Origin: Desulfoglaeba alkanexedens ALDC
Lineage (GTDB): Bacteria; Desulfobacterota; Syntrophobacteria; Syntrophobacterales; DSM-9756
NCBI RefSeq assembly: GCF_005377625.1
Contig: NZ_CP040098.1
Location: 1,853,501 to 1,917,500 of the forward strand
Length of the DNA: 64,000 nt
Direction of reading: 5' to 3'
Part shown: in pieces, positions 8,776 through 16,960 of the stretch
Numbering within the stretch: position 1 is the stretch's first letter
How the letters are laid out: each line of letters begins with the position of its first letter
Notes under the pieces: generated by a model
What the model was told of the DNA's origin: nothing
The model's input: the letters and a program-made list of their open reading frames with translations, nothing else
Databases searched by the model: none
Made by a program: the position numbers and the translations under genes

Positions 8776-9554
8776 GGATCCCCCGTTGGCCTGCCGGAGC
8801 AGGGCTGCCGGCCGATGGGTGCGTCTTCGTGGAACCGCCCGCCTTCGATCCGCACCTTCCGGCTTTCGGGAAAAAGCCCCGGCAATCGCGCGTCGTGGGT
8901 GGCCACAATCACCGTCGCTCCGCGGAAATGGATCTCCTTGAACAGCTCCATAACCCGCTCGGACGAACACTCGTCCAGGTTCCCGGTGGGCTCGTCCGCC
9001 AGAACGATTTTGGGATCGTTGGCCACCGCCCGGGCAATGGCCACCCGCTGCTGTTCCCCCCCGGACAGCTGCCGGCACGGCAGCGACGCTTTGGCCTCGA
9101 GCCCCACGAAACGAAGGATGTAATGCACTTTCTTCTGGATGTAGGCGCTGGGTCTGCCGACGACTTCCAGGGGCAGAGCCACGTTCTTCAAAACGGAAGC
9201 CGATCCCAGGAGCTTGAAGTCCTGGAAGACCATCCCCACCTGCCGCCTCAAAGCGGGAATGTCGCGCCTGGGCAGGCGTCTCAAGTTTCGGCCGTCGATG
9301 ACGATCTGCCCCTCACTGAGGGGTTCCAAGGCCAAAAGAAGCTTCAAGAAGGTGGTCTTTCCAGCACCGCTCGGCCCCATCAGAAAAACGAACTGGCCTT
9401 GCTGGATCTGGAGGTTGGCATCCCGGATCACCTCGTGTCCCCTGACATAGCGCTTGCCTACATTGAAACACTGGATCAGCGCCCCTCCCGCTCCGGCTTC
9501 CGGCCGAGATCCCCCGAACCCAGGGCGCAGCGGGGACGCCCGCCTTTCACTCAT
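8766..9554 (-). CDS. ftsE: Cell division ATP-binding protein FtsE
   Basis: ABC ATPase of 262 aa partnering FtsX. Walker A is GPSGAGKTT, the signature is LSGGEQQR, Walker B is IVLADEPTGNLD and the H-loop is VATHDARL. The start at 9554 has GGAGG eight bases upstream; in-frame codons further 5' have none. Compared with typical FtsE (about 225 aa) it carries an extra N-terminal stretch of about 22 residues rich in Arg, Gly and Ala and a short extra C-terminal tail (RQPCSGRPTGDPWL). It is first in the ftsE-ftsX-envC-ctpA-deacetylase series. Confidence 0.95.
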   Translation of the reverse strand: MSERRASPLRPGFGGSRPEAGAGGALIQCFNVGKRYVRGHEVIRDANLQIQQGQFVFLMGPSGAGKTTFLKLLLALEPLSEGQIVIDGRNLRRLPRRDIPALRRQVGMVFQDFKLLGSASVLKNVALPLEVVGRPSAYIQKKVHYILRFVGLEAKASLPCRQLSGGEQQRVAIARAVANDPKIVLADEPTGNLDECSSERVMELFKEIHFRGATVIVATHDARLPGLFPESRKVRIEGGRFHEDAPIGRQPCSGRPTGDPWL

Positions 9555-9915
9555 GCCGCCCTCCAGAAACGCCCGAAACCGGTTCCCACCGGCAACCGGA
9601 AGACGCCCCGTTTCGCAACCCCGCCGGAGAACGGTCCGGGATCGGGCGGACAACCGTCCCAGTCCCTCGAAAATTCAGGGAATCCCGTTATCGCCTTTAC
9701 AGCGGAGGCTCTTGATCGTTCCAATCTCCGGCAATTCATAAAACCGGCGGTGCCCGCTCCCCTGGCGATCCTTTCCCGCGCGCCATATCCTTCAGGCAAG
9801 ACGACCATCAGGTCTTAGGAGATTGCCTCATCCCTGTCAAGGCGGTATAAAACCGCTTGAGCGACCCCGGAACGTTCCGGCGTTCCGGAAAACCACGAAC
9901 ACACGGGAGCGGAAG
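9555..9915. other. Divergent intergenic region between ftsE and a hypothetical gene
   Basis: This 361-base stretch separates two divergent genes and must hold both promoters. It contains the palindrome GGAACGTTCC near 9870 and a small hairpin GCGGT-ATAAA-ACCGC near 9842-9857 whose loop could also serve as a -10-like TATAAA. I see no convincing paired -35/-10 and no gene. Confidence 0.4.
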
Positions 9916-10458
9916 ATGGCTGAAATCAAAAGCACCCTGGATCTCGTCATGGAAAAGACCAGGGACCTGGTGCTTTCCCGCGAAGAACGGAAGGCGATGG
10001 AACGTGAAGAGCAGATGAAAAAAGTGCCGGCGGCGGTCCAGCGCTACCTCGAGGGCGCCACCGGCCTTGAACGGCTTCTGGAAGAACTGGATGATTTTCC
10101 CGAGCATCTGAAACCGGAAATCCGGTGCCTGGCCAAGCGGTGCCTCCTGGACGCCCTGGTACCCGGAGAAGGGGGCGTCCGGTCCCGGGACGCCCTGGCC
10201 GCACTGGCCGAGGACCGGGAAAAACCCTGGCGGGAACAGCTTGCCCTGCTGTTCGAAGATCACGAACGCAGCCGGCGTGAGATGCTTCCCCGAATCCGAG
10301 CGGAACACCTGGAAGCCTTGGCCGCTGAAGGCATCCGGGGCGATGCCGTTGTGGTGCGGCCGGAAAGGAGTTCACAATGGCAGGCCGTTCAGCAGGAGCT
10401 CTCCAGCAGGTTGGAAGAAATACGGGCGGCCTGGCGGGCTCAGCTCGCTTCAGACTAG
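9916..10458 (+). CDS. Hypothetical charged alpha-helical protein
   Basis: A 180-aa protein I do not recognise. It is predicted to be almost entirely helical and highly charged (REERKAMEREEQMKK, ERLLEELDDFPEHL). It lacks cysteine clusters, membrane segments or a signal peptide, so it is probably cytoplasmic. The ATG at 9916 follows GGGAGCGGAAG. Codon use matches the neighbouring core genes, which argues it is real. It stands alone, divergent from ftsE, and the accessory repeat patch begins directly after its stop. Confidence 0.7.
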   Translation: MAEIKSTLDLVMEKTRDLVLSREERKAMEREEQMKKVPAAVQRYLEGATGLERLLEELDDFPEHLKPEIRCLAKRCLLDALVPGEGGVRSRDALAALAEDREKPWREQLALLFEDHERSRREMLPRIRAEHLEALAAEGIRGDAVVVRPERSSQWQAVQQELSSRLEEIRAAWRAQLASD

Positions 10459-10479
10459 GCTGTGTTGGCAAAGTCGGTT

Positions 10480-10583
10480 GGGTGCAGATCTTTTGCTTCT
10501 TGTTCCCAAGCTCCAGCTTGGGAACACAACTGTGCAGAAGCTCCAGCTTCGGTGGGGCCGTTCCCAAGCTGGAGCTTGGGAAC
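10480..10583. repeat. Composite palindromic repeat (AAGCT-nn-AGCTT family), copy 1
   Basis: It contains two 24-base palindromes (10502-10525 and 10560-10583, arms GTTCCCAAGCT / AGCTTGGGAAC) and a shorter one between them (10537-10550, GAAGCT / AGCTTC). The leading 22 bases (from GGGTGCAGATC) recur at 11444. The central part is the reverse complement of 18440-18488. Each palindrome can form a strong hairpin. Confidence 0.9.
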
Positions 10584-10800
10584 AAGGGGAAAAAAGCGCC
10601 AGATCAAAGTCGATTGGATGGAACAGGTATTGACCGCGCCGGAGGTGATCGAAACCGATCCGGTGGACCCGGACTTGGAACATCGCCTGGCGCGCATTGC
10701 TGAGTTCGTCAATCGGGTGCTACGGGTGATTGTCAACGCTAAGAAAAGGCCACCGCATGTTGTGACCGCATTTTTTGATCGAAGGAGGACCACTCAATGA
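10584..10800 (+). pseudogene. 3' remnant of a DUF4258-type gene
   Basis: The frame ending at 10800 reads RQIKVDWMEQVLTAPE, then RVIVNAKKRPPHVVTAFFDRR. This matches my knowledge of small DUF4258-like proteins, whose C-terminus ends in V-T-A-F-F-D-R-R. The N-terminal part is replaced by the palindromic repeat that ends at 10583, so the gene is truncated at its 5' end. Its stop overlaps the start of the DUF2283 gene (ATGA), the usual arrangement for this pair, which is often seen in toxin-antitoxin-like contexts. Confidence 0.6.
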
Positions 10801-11009
10801 AACTGAAAGTGGACCAACAAGCCGATGCGCTGTATCTCACCCTGAGCGAAGCGCCAGCGGCCCGTTCAGAGGAAGCATCGCCGGGGATCATTCTGGATTA
10901 CGACGATCAAGACCGAGTGGTCGGTATCGAGATGCTATACCTATCCAAGCGAGCGCCGGGAGTCGAAGTTCGCAAATTGTTATTCGAAACGATCCCGGAA
11001 TTCGCCTGA
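10797..11009 (+). CDS. DUF2283 domain protein
   Basis: A complete 70-aa protein with the DUF2283 pattern: MKLKVDQQADALYL at the start, then PGIILDYDDQDRVVGIEML. GAAGGAGG lies nine bases upstream of the ATG. Proteins of this family are usually partners of a DUF4258 protein, and the truncated upstream frame is such a gene. The function is not established; an antitoxin-like role is inferred from this pairing only. Confidence 0.8.
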   Translation: MKLKVDQQADALYLTLSEAPAARSEEASPGIILDYDDQDRVVGIEMLYLSKRAPGVEVRKLLFETIPEFA

Positions 11010-11010
11010 A

Positions 11011-11268
11011 GCAGGAAGGGCCCGCCGTGATGTCCCGCTTTCCATTGGCCAGCTTGCTCACAGGGTCTTTTTCACGATGGTCGGACCCAAGGACGGCTGG
11101 GCGCGTCTGGGGAAGAACCTGAAGGCGGAGATCGACGAGGAGCGCATCGAGGCCAATCGGGGCACGGTGTCGCTTCCCTTTGGACCGGGCGAGCACAAGC
11201 GCATCGCCGTGAAGATCGTAGACGACCGGGGCATCGAGAGCTTGAAGGTGATGGATGTGGATGAATGA
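11011..11268 (+). pseudogene. C-terminal remnant of a DNA methyltransferase-like gene
   Basis: The frame reads SIGQLAHRVFFTMVGPKD, then LKAEIDEERIEA, then HKRIAVKIVDDRGIESL, ending at 11268. This resembles the extreme C-terminus of large modification methylases of type III or related restriction systems. No catalytic motif is present, and the frame cannot be followed upstream of about 11011, where the DUF2283 gene ends. I treat it as a leftover 3' end; the identification is from memory of the family and moderate at best. Confidence 0.4.
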
Positions 11269-11537
11269 AAACCAGAATTTCGCTACCCAGTGAACAAATC
11301 ACCGATTATTACCGCATATGGCAGATTACCGAACTATCCTTGTTCGGTTCGGTCTTGCGCGATGATTTCCGCCCGGACATCGACGTGGAGGTGCGGGTAC
11401 GCTTTCATGAAGATGCCCGCCATACCCTAAGTCCAATGAGAAGGGGTGCAGATCTTTTGCTTCTTGTTCCCAAGCTCCAGCTTAGGAACACATATGATTG
11501 GATCGGAATAGTAAATAACTTTGCAGATATAGCCTAG
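11265..11537 (+). pseudogene. Truncated MNT-type nucleotidyltransferase (MntA-like antitoxin remnant)
   Basis: The first 55 residues match the start of minimal nucleotidyltransferase domains: ITELSLFGSVLRDDF followed by RPDIDVEVRVRF, where the family has G-S-x(n)-S-D-I-D. The Ser-Asp-Ile-Asp element is damaged (one aspartate pair rearranged). At 11444 the frame runs into a palindromic repeat, after which the translation (LLLLVPKLQLRNTYD) is repeat-derived. The gene is therefore broken. MNT proteins usually pair with a HEPN toxin; none is visible here. Confidence 0.6.
11444..11491. repeat. Palindromic AAGCT-nn-AGCTT repeat, copy 2
   Basis: The 48 bases are identical to 10480-10527 except for one substitution that breaks the palindrome (AGCTTAGGAAC instead of AGCTTGGGAAC). 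They interrupt the nucleotidyltransferase frame. Confidence 0.9.
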
Positions 11538-12199
11538 ACCATCCCGAAAAAGTGGTTTCTCACAAGGTAGAAATTTTCTTTTACCGCACCGCGCCCTTCC
11601 AGATAAGGGCCGTGCCCCGGCAGGAGCAGTTCCACGTCCAGCTCCATCAGTCGGTCCAGGCTCTGCAGCAGGAGAGCATCGTTCCCCCCGGGAAGGTCGA
11701 CCCGCCCCACGCTTTGAAAGAAAATCACATCCCCGGAGAATAAAGCCTTCTCTTCCTCCCAATACAGGCAGATGGAACCCGGCGCATGGCCCGGGGTTTC
11801 CAGCACTCGAAACGTTTCCGACCCCAACTGCAACCTGCCCTGCCGCAGGTGGAAGTCCACGCGGAAGGCGGGCACCTTCTTTCCTGTCATGGCCTCCCAC
11901 TGGGCGCGAAACTCGGTCAGAAACGCCTCGGCTTCTTCATGCATGGCAATACGCGAACCTCTCGCCTGGAGAGCCGGAAGCGCTTCGCAATGATCGGGAT
12001 GCGGGTGGGTGGTGACGGCCAGGTGGACATCCGAAAGGCGGAATCCGTCTTCAGCCATCCGCCGCTCCAGCTCAGGCAGGAGGTGCAGGTGTCCCGGGTC
12101 GATGAGCGTTCTCACCGGGCCGTCCACCAGATAACTGTTGCAGTTATTTTCCGTCAGTGATTCCCAAAGATAAACGTACAGTCCGTTGCGAAGCCTCAT
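11534..12199 (-). CDS. Metallo-beta-lactamase fold hydrolase (glyoxalase II-like)
   Basis: A 221-aa protein with the metal-binding motif THPHPDHCEA (HxHxDH) near residue 80, a GHAPGS histidine near 148, the aspartate in FSGDVIF, and a late histidine in LLPGHGPYLE. These are the ligands of a dinuclear hydrolase site. The start at 12199 follows GAGGGAGGTTAC. It resembles the hydroxyacylglutathione hydrolase-like group, but the substrate cannot be told. It is a single gene facing the broken accessory patch. Confidence 0.85.
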   Translation of the reverse strand: MRLRNGLYVYLWESLTENNCNSYLVDGPVRTLIDPGHLHLLPELERRMAEDGFRLSDVHLAVTTHPHPDHCEALPALQARGSRIAMHEEAEAFLTEFRAQWEAMTGKKVPAFRVDFHLRQGRLQLGSETFRVLETPGHAPGSICLYWEEEKALFSGDVIFFQSVGRVDLPGGNDALLLQSLDRLMELDVELLLPGHGPYLEGRGAVKENFYLVRNHFFGMV

Positions 12200-12305
12200 G
12201 TAACCTCCCTCAGCCGCACCCGGCACCCCGATCCCGCACGGCAACGCTTCGGCGATCGCCGCCGTCCCAACAGGCCGGGCCGGCTTCCCGAATGCTGTCT
12301 CGCGC

Positions 12306-14270
12306 TCAATCGCCCGCGTCCTTCAAACTCGGACTTTCCGTCAGGCACGCCTCGGCGCGGTCGCCGAAATAAATCCTAATCTCATAGAGACCGTCCATGA
12401 ACGAACTTTCCATGACGTATCCCAGTTTCTGAAAGACTCCGAAAACCCTTTCGTTCCCAGGGGTGATGTAAGCAACGAACTTCTGGACGCCACGTGCCTT
12501 GGCTATTTCTGACAGGTGCTGGATGAGAAAGGACCCGATCCCCTTGCGGCCGTAATCGGGATGCACAGCGAAGTCGATCTCCGCTGTAAGCGTCTCTTCA
12601 TCCACCACGTAGCGACCAATGGCGATGACCCGCTCCGAATCATGTTCGCCCACGAGCCCCAACACCGTCATTTCGCGGTCGTAGTCCACATTCACCAACT
12701 TCTGCGTGTCATGGTGCGGATAGACCTTCATCGTGGAAAGGAACCGGACGTAAGATTCGTCCGGTGGCAGCGAGTAGAAGAATTCCTGCAGAGCCCGTTC
12801 GTCGGTGGGCTTGGCGGGGCGGAAAAACACCTGCGTCTGTTCGTCGAAGATTTGCCGGATTTCCCAGCGGTCCGGATACACGGCCTTCGCGGCGCTCACC
12901 TGAACCAACTCGCGCCTGAGGTATTTGAGCCTGTACGCAGCCCGCATCAGGTCCTCACGGTGGTCGGGATGAGCGATCCCGATCAAAGCCAGGGCCCTTT
13001 CTCTAAGACTTTTCCCCTGCAAGTAGGCGGCCCCGTATTCAGTCACCACGTATTCCACACCCCCGCGGGTCGTCACCACGCCGCTTCCTTCCGTGAGCGC
13101 CGGAAGAATCCGGGAACGCCCGTCCTCTAAGCTGGTGGAAGGAAGCATCACGATGGCCTTCCCTCCCCTGGAATTACGTGCACCTCGAAGGAAATCGACG
13201 GCACCTCCCACCCCGCTGTAGATCTTGTATCCCTGGGAATCGGAACATACCTGGCCGGTCAAATCCACTTCAAGAGCCGAATTGAAGGTGACCATTTTTT
13301 CATTTTGAGAAATTACCAAATAATTGTTCGTGTATTCGATGGGATAAAACGCCACCATGGGGTTATTGTGCACAAAATCGTACAGGTCGCGGGTTCCCAG
13401 GCAGAAACTGGCCACGATCTTTCCCGGATGAAGCGTTTTTCGGGCATTGGTGATGACGCCCTTTTCGACCAGGTAAAGGTAGGGGTCGGTTAGCATGTCC
13501 GAGTGAACGCCGAGGTCTTTTTTTTCTTCAAGGGCGTAAAGCACCGCGCTGGGAATACTTCCTATGCCCACTCGCAAGGTGGAACCGTCCTCGACGAGTT
13601 TCGCCACCTGGGCTCCGATGGCTTGGGCCACCGGGTTGACTTCCGGGGAGTGCATTTCGAGAAGCGGTTCCTCGTATTCGATAAAAGCATCGATGTCTCG
13701 AACATGAATGAACGAATCGCCCAGGGTTCTCGGCATTTGCGGATTGATCTGAGCGATGACGTACCCGGCGTTTTCCGCCGCCGCTTTCACGATATCCACG
13801 GCAATGCCGAAACTGCAGAACCCGTGGGAATCCGGCGGCGATACCTGGATGAGGGCCACGTCGATGGGCATGATTCCAGCCTTGAACAAGCCTGGGACGT
13901 CCCCGAGGTTGATGGGCGTGTAATCGGCGCGGCCTTCCGCGACGGCTTCCCGGGTCGCGGCGGCCACGAAAAACGACTTGAGCCGGCATTGATCGTGACA
14001 CAAATCGTCCACGAAGCGCCGTCTACCGAGGCTCAGGATGTGAAGGATTTCCAGGTCGGCCAGCTTGGGGATGATTTCTTCGAGGGCCGCCACCAGGTGC
14101 TGGGGTTCCCCGCAACCGGAGCCGATGAAGACCCGGTGCCCCCGCCCGAGGCGTCGGAAGGCTTTGCGGGTGGTCGAGATCTTCGCCTGGAGCAGATCCT
14201 GCCATGAAGCGGCCTTCCCCTCCGGCTTCAGCACGGTTTCCCTGGTCTGTTGTTCCTTCTGGTTCATCAT
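12306..14270 (-). CDS. Acetyl-CoA hydrolase/transferase fused to a GNAT acetyltransferase domain
   Basis: A fusion of 654 aa. Residues 1 to about 470 are a class I CoA-transferase/acetyl-CoA hydrolase (IGSGCGEPQHL, GIGSIPSAVL, the YSGVGGAVDF region, TRGGVEYVVTEYGAAYLQG). The active-site glutamate would be in the segment around LEVDLTGQVCSD. From about 490 a GNAT domain follows (FFRPAKPTDERALQEF, IDFAVHPDYGRKGIGSFL with the acetyl-CoA pyrophosphate loop). The start at 14270 follows AAGGATCC. Likely roles are acetate or 4-hydroxybutyrate-type CoA exchange, with the GNAT part possibly self-regulatory. Such fusions are known in Desulfobacterota; the partner of the acetyltransferase is unknown. 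Confidence 0.85.
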   Translation of the reverse strand: MMNQKEQQTRETVLKPEGKAASWQDLLQAKISTTRKAFRRLGRGHRVFIGSGCGEPQHLVAALEEIIPKLADLEILHILSLGRRRFVDDLCHDQCRLKSFFVAAATREAVAEGRADYTPINLGDVPGLFKAGIMPIDVALIQVSPPDSHGFCSFGIAVDIVKAAAENAGYVIAQINPQMPRTLGDSFIHVRDIDAFIEYEEPLLEMHSPEVNPVAQAIGAQVAKLVEDGSTLRVGIGSIPSAVLYALEEKKDLGVHSDMLTDPYLYLVEKGVITNARKTLHPGKIVASFCLGTRDLYDFVHNNPMVAFYPIEYTNNYLVISQNEKMVTFNSALEVDLTGQVCSDSQGYKIYSGVGGAVDFLRGARNSRGGKAIVMLPSTSLEDGRSRILPALTEGSGVVTTRGGVEYVVTEYGAAYLQGKSLRERALALIGIAHPDHREDLMRAAYRLKYLRRELVQVSAAKAVYPDRWEIRQIFDEQTQVFFRPAKPTDERALQEFFYSLPPDESYVRFLSTMKVYPHHDTQKLVNVDYDREMTVLGLVGEHDSERVIAIGRYVVDEETLTAEIDFAVHPDYGRKGIGSFLIQHLSEIAKARGVQKFVAYITPGNERVFGVFQKLGYVMESSFMDGLYEIRIYFGDRAEACLTESPSLKDAGD

Positions 14271-14293
14271 GGATCCTTGGGTCAGGTTTGGTA

Positions 14294-15145
14294 TCAAGTT
14301 ATGGGGCCGCGGGAGCCGGACGATATGACATTCTGACCCGCGTTGGGCGTTTTGGGAGTTGGGGCCCGTCTGCGCAGAAACGCTTCCAGCCCGACGGCCG
14401 CCAGAATCATGCCGACGCAGAGCAGCTGGCCCATGGAAAGCGGCCCAAGCACAAACCCCAGGTGAGGGTCGGGTTCCCGGAAAAATTCCAGGAAGAAACG
14501 GAAGAGGCCGTAAAGGAAAAGAAATGCGGCGACCATGAACCCGTCGTGGAAGTTCCTCTTTCGAAGTCCCCAGAGGATGCCGAAAAGCACGGCGCCCTCA
14601 AAGAAGGCTTCATAGAGTTGAGAAGGGTGCCGCGCGAGGGGACCGCCTCCGGGAAAGATCATGGCCCACGGTACGTCGCTCGGCCGCCCGAAGAGTTCGC
14701 CGTTGATGAAATTGCCGAGGCGCCCCAGTCCGAGTCCGACGGGCGCCGTCACCGTGACGCTGTCGGCGACGGCCCAGAAAGGCAGTCTTCGCCGACGGCA
14801 GAAGAGCCAACCCGCGATCACGCAGCCCAGCAGCCCTCCGTGAAAGGACATGCCGCCGAGCCACGTGGCGAAGATGTCCAGCGGGCGGCTCAAGTAATGG
14901 TCCAGATTCTCGAACTGGTAGAACACGATGTAACCCAGCCGCGCCCCCACCACCAGGCCCACGGCCAGGTAGAACACCAGGTCTTGAGCCACGTTTCCTT
15001 GGAGGCCGATGGACTTCGATCGCGTCTGCCTTTGAATGAGAACATAGGCGGCCAGGAATCCCAGAACATACATGACCCCGTACCAGCGGACATGGATCGG
15101 ACCGATCCGAATCAGAGTGGGGTCGATGTGCGGGTACGGAATCAT
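14294..15145 (-). CDS. lgt: Prolipoprotein diacylglyceryl transferase
   Basis: An inner-membrane enzyme that attaches diacylglycerol to the lipobox cysteine of prolipoproteins. The 283-aa protein has about seven membrane helices and the family motifs: HGGLLGCVIAGW, GRLGNFINGELFGRP and RHPSQLYEAFFEG. The start at 15145 gives the normal N-terminus (MIPYPHIDPTLIRIGPIHVR); codons further upstream translate into the divergent promoter region. It lies 23 bases upstream of the CoA-transferase fusion on the same strand and may be co-transcribed with it. Confidence 0.96.
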   Translation of the reverse strand: MIPYPHIDPTLIRIGPIHVRWYGVMYVLGFLAAYVLIQRQTRSKSIGLQGNVAQDLVFYLAVGLVVGARLGYIVFYQFENLDHYLSRPLDIFATWLGGMSFHGGLLGCVIAGWLFCRRRRLPFWAVADSVTVTAPVGLGLGRLGNFINGELFGRPSDVPWAMIFPGGGPLARHPSQLYEAFFEGAVLFGILWGLRKRNFHDGFMVAAFLFLYGLFRFFLEFFREPDPHLGFVLGPLSMGQLLCVGMILAAVGLEAFLRRRAPTPKTPNAGQNVISSGSRGPIT

Positions 15146-15320
15146 GCGCGGAATCTCTCGAATCCTCTGTTCGCCGTTGAACCGGCGCTTTCCCCGGGCC
15201 GCCGGCGCGGCCTCATATAAGCACAGGCCGTCCGGACCGTCAATGGATCGCGCACCCAGGAGGTTCACGGCGGCTTTCCTTCCCCTGCCGCCTGCCCTAA
15301 AAGGCAAGCCCGCCGGCGCG

Positions 15321-15349
15321 TTGACACTCCAAGAGGCGTGTGCCATATT
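15321..15349 (+). promoter_or_regulatory. Candidate sigma-70-type promoter upstream of the aldehyde dehydrogenase gene
   Basis: TTGACA at 15321-15326 and CATATT at 15344-15349 are separated by 17 bases. They lie 68 bases before the start codon, within the 271-base divergent region shared with lgt. Confidence 0.5.
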
Positions 15350-15416
15350 TCGCACCGCCTGCCGGCCTGCCCCACACTATGGAAATGGAGAAGCCGAATT
15401 GAACACGGGAGATCTC

Positions 15417-16841
15417 ATGCGGTTCGGTTGCTGGATACACGGAGAATCCGTCACGGGAAACGACCGGTCGGCTGTGGTGGACCCGGCCACGGAAGAGTGC
15501 TTCGCGGAAGTCCCGGTATGCGATGCGGCTCTGGTGGATAGAGCCGTCGCGTCGGCGTCCGAGGCGCTGACGGCCTGGCGCCGCGAACCCACCGTCAAAC
15601 GCGTGGCGTGCTTGCGCAGGCTTTCCCAAAAAATCCTGGAGTACGCGGAAGAACTGACGGCGCTCGTGGTCCGGGAAGTGGGAAAACCCACCGCCGCCGC
15701 TCGATCCGAAGTGGAAAACGCGGCGGAACTTGTCGGCTATTTCGCCGAGGAAGCGCTGCGCCTTTCCGGTGAAATCCCCTGTCTGAACGTCCCGAAGGAA
15801 CAGGTCCTCATCCTGCGGGAGCCGGTTGGTGTGGTGGCAGCCGTCACTCCGTTCAATTACCCGTTGAGCACCCTGGCATGCAAGATCGCTCCGGCCCTGG
15901 GGGTGGGTTGTACGGTGGTGGCCAAACCCGACGAACACACCCCGCTCGCCACGTTGAAAGTCGCCCAACTGGCTTCCGAAGCGGGCTTTCCCCCGGGAGC
16001 CTTCAACGTGGTCACCGGTTTCGGCCTCCAGACGGGAAGACTCCTTGTGAGTCACCCCGTGCCACGCCTCGTGGCGTTTACGGGAAGCAGCGAAGTGGGA
16101 AAGGAAATCCAGAAAAACGGTGCCGACCACGTCAAACGTCTCATTCTGGAACTCGGCGGTCATTGCCCCGCCATCTTGTGCGCCGATGCTCCCTGGCGAA
16201 GCGTCGTGCCTCAGATGATTTCCCAGGCATTCAAGAACAGCGGGCAATACTGCTATCGCATCAGCCGGATCTACGTGGACCGCAGGATCGCCGCCGAGTT
16301 CACGGAAGCGTTCGTGAAAGCCGCATCCGCCCTGAAGGTGGGACCTCCCGGCGACCCGGCCACCCAGCTGGGCCCCCTCAACAATCCGGACGTCCTGGAG
16401 ACGGTACGCCGCCAGGTCGAGGCCGCCGTGGGTTCGGGAGCCACCATCCTGCTGGGCGGAAGGCGGCTTGAGACCCGGTCAGCCGGCTATTACTTTCCCC
16501 CTACGGTCCTCACCGGAACCCATCCCGGAATGGAGGTTATGCAGGAAGAGGTCTTCGGGCCCGTGGTCGTCATCGAACCCTTCGACGATCTGCAAGAAGC
16601 CATCCGCATGGCCAACGCCACCCCTTACGGGCTCGCCGCCTACCTTTTCACCGCTGACTTGGGCAAAGCGCTGGAACGGGCCGGCGAACTCGAAGTGGGA
16701 AGCCTCTGGATCAACCGCATTCATCAGGCGCTGCCCTTCGCGCCTTTTGGAGGCGTCAAAGAAAGCGGCCTGGGGCGCGAAAAATCCCGCTTCGGCGTGC
16801 AAGAATACACGGAGCTGAAAACGATCTACCTGTCCTATTGA
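15417..16841 (+). CDS. NAD(P)-dependent aldehyde dehydrogenase family protein
   Basis: A 474-aa enzyme oxidising an aldehyde to the acid or acyl product. It has the nucleotide-binding FTGSSEVGKEI, the general-base glutamate in LELGGHCPAI, the catalytic cysteine in NSGQYCYR, and the C-terminal EEVFGPVVVI and PFGGVKESGLG. The family usually shows G-Q-x-C followed by a small residue; here Tyr flanks both sides. The start at 15417 has GGGAGA five bases upstream. The substrate cannot be told; succinate semialdehyde or lactaldehyde types are the nearest by pattern. No metabolic partner gene is adjacent. Confidence 0.88.
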   Translation: MRFGCWIHGESVTGNDRSAVVDPATEECFAEVPVCDAALVDRAVASASEALTAWRREPTVKRVACLRRLSQKILEYAEELTALVVREVGKPTAAARSEVENAAELVGYFAEEALRLSGEIPCLNVPKEQVLILREPVGVVAAVTPFNYPLSTLACKIAPALGVGCTVVAKPDEHTPLATLKVAQLASEAGFPPGAFNVVTGFGLQTGRLLVSHPVPRLVAFTGSSEVGKEIQKNGADHVKRLILELGGHCPAILCADAPWRSVVPQMISQAFKNSGQYCYRISRIYVDRRIAAEFTEAFVKAASALKVGPPGDPATQLGPLNNPDVLETVRRQVEAAVGSGATILLGGRRLETRSAGYYFPPTVLTGTHPGMEVMQEEVFGPVVVIEPFDDLQEAIRMANATPYGLAAYLFTADLGKALERAGELEVGSLWINRIHQALPFAPFGGVKESGLGREKSRFGVQEYTELKTIYLSY

Positions 16842-16960
16842 CCGGCGGGCCGTTTGAACACCCCGGTTGGACGGATCCTCACGTGAAAGGTGCGCGAGAA
16901 GGACATCCGCCTGAACACGGCGTCCCCACAGCTCAAACACCCGAAAGGAGCGGCATTGTC

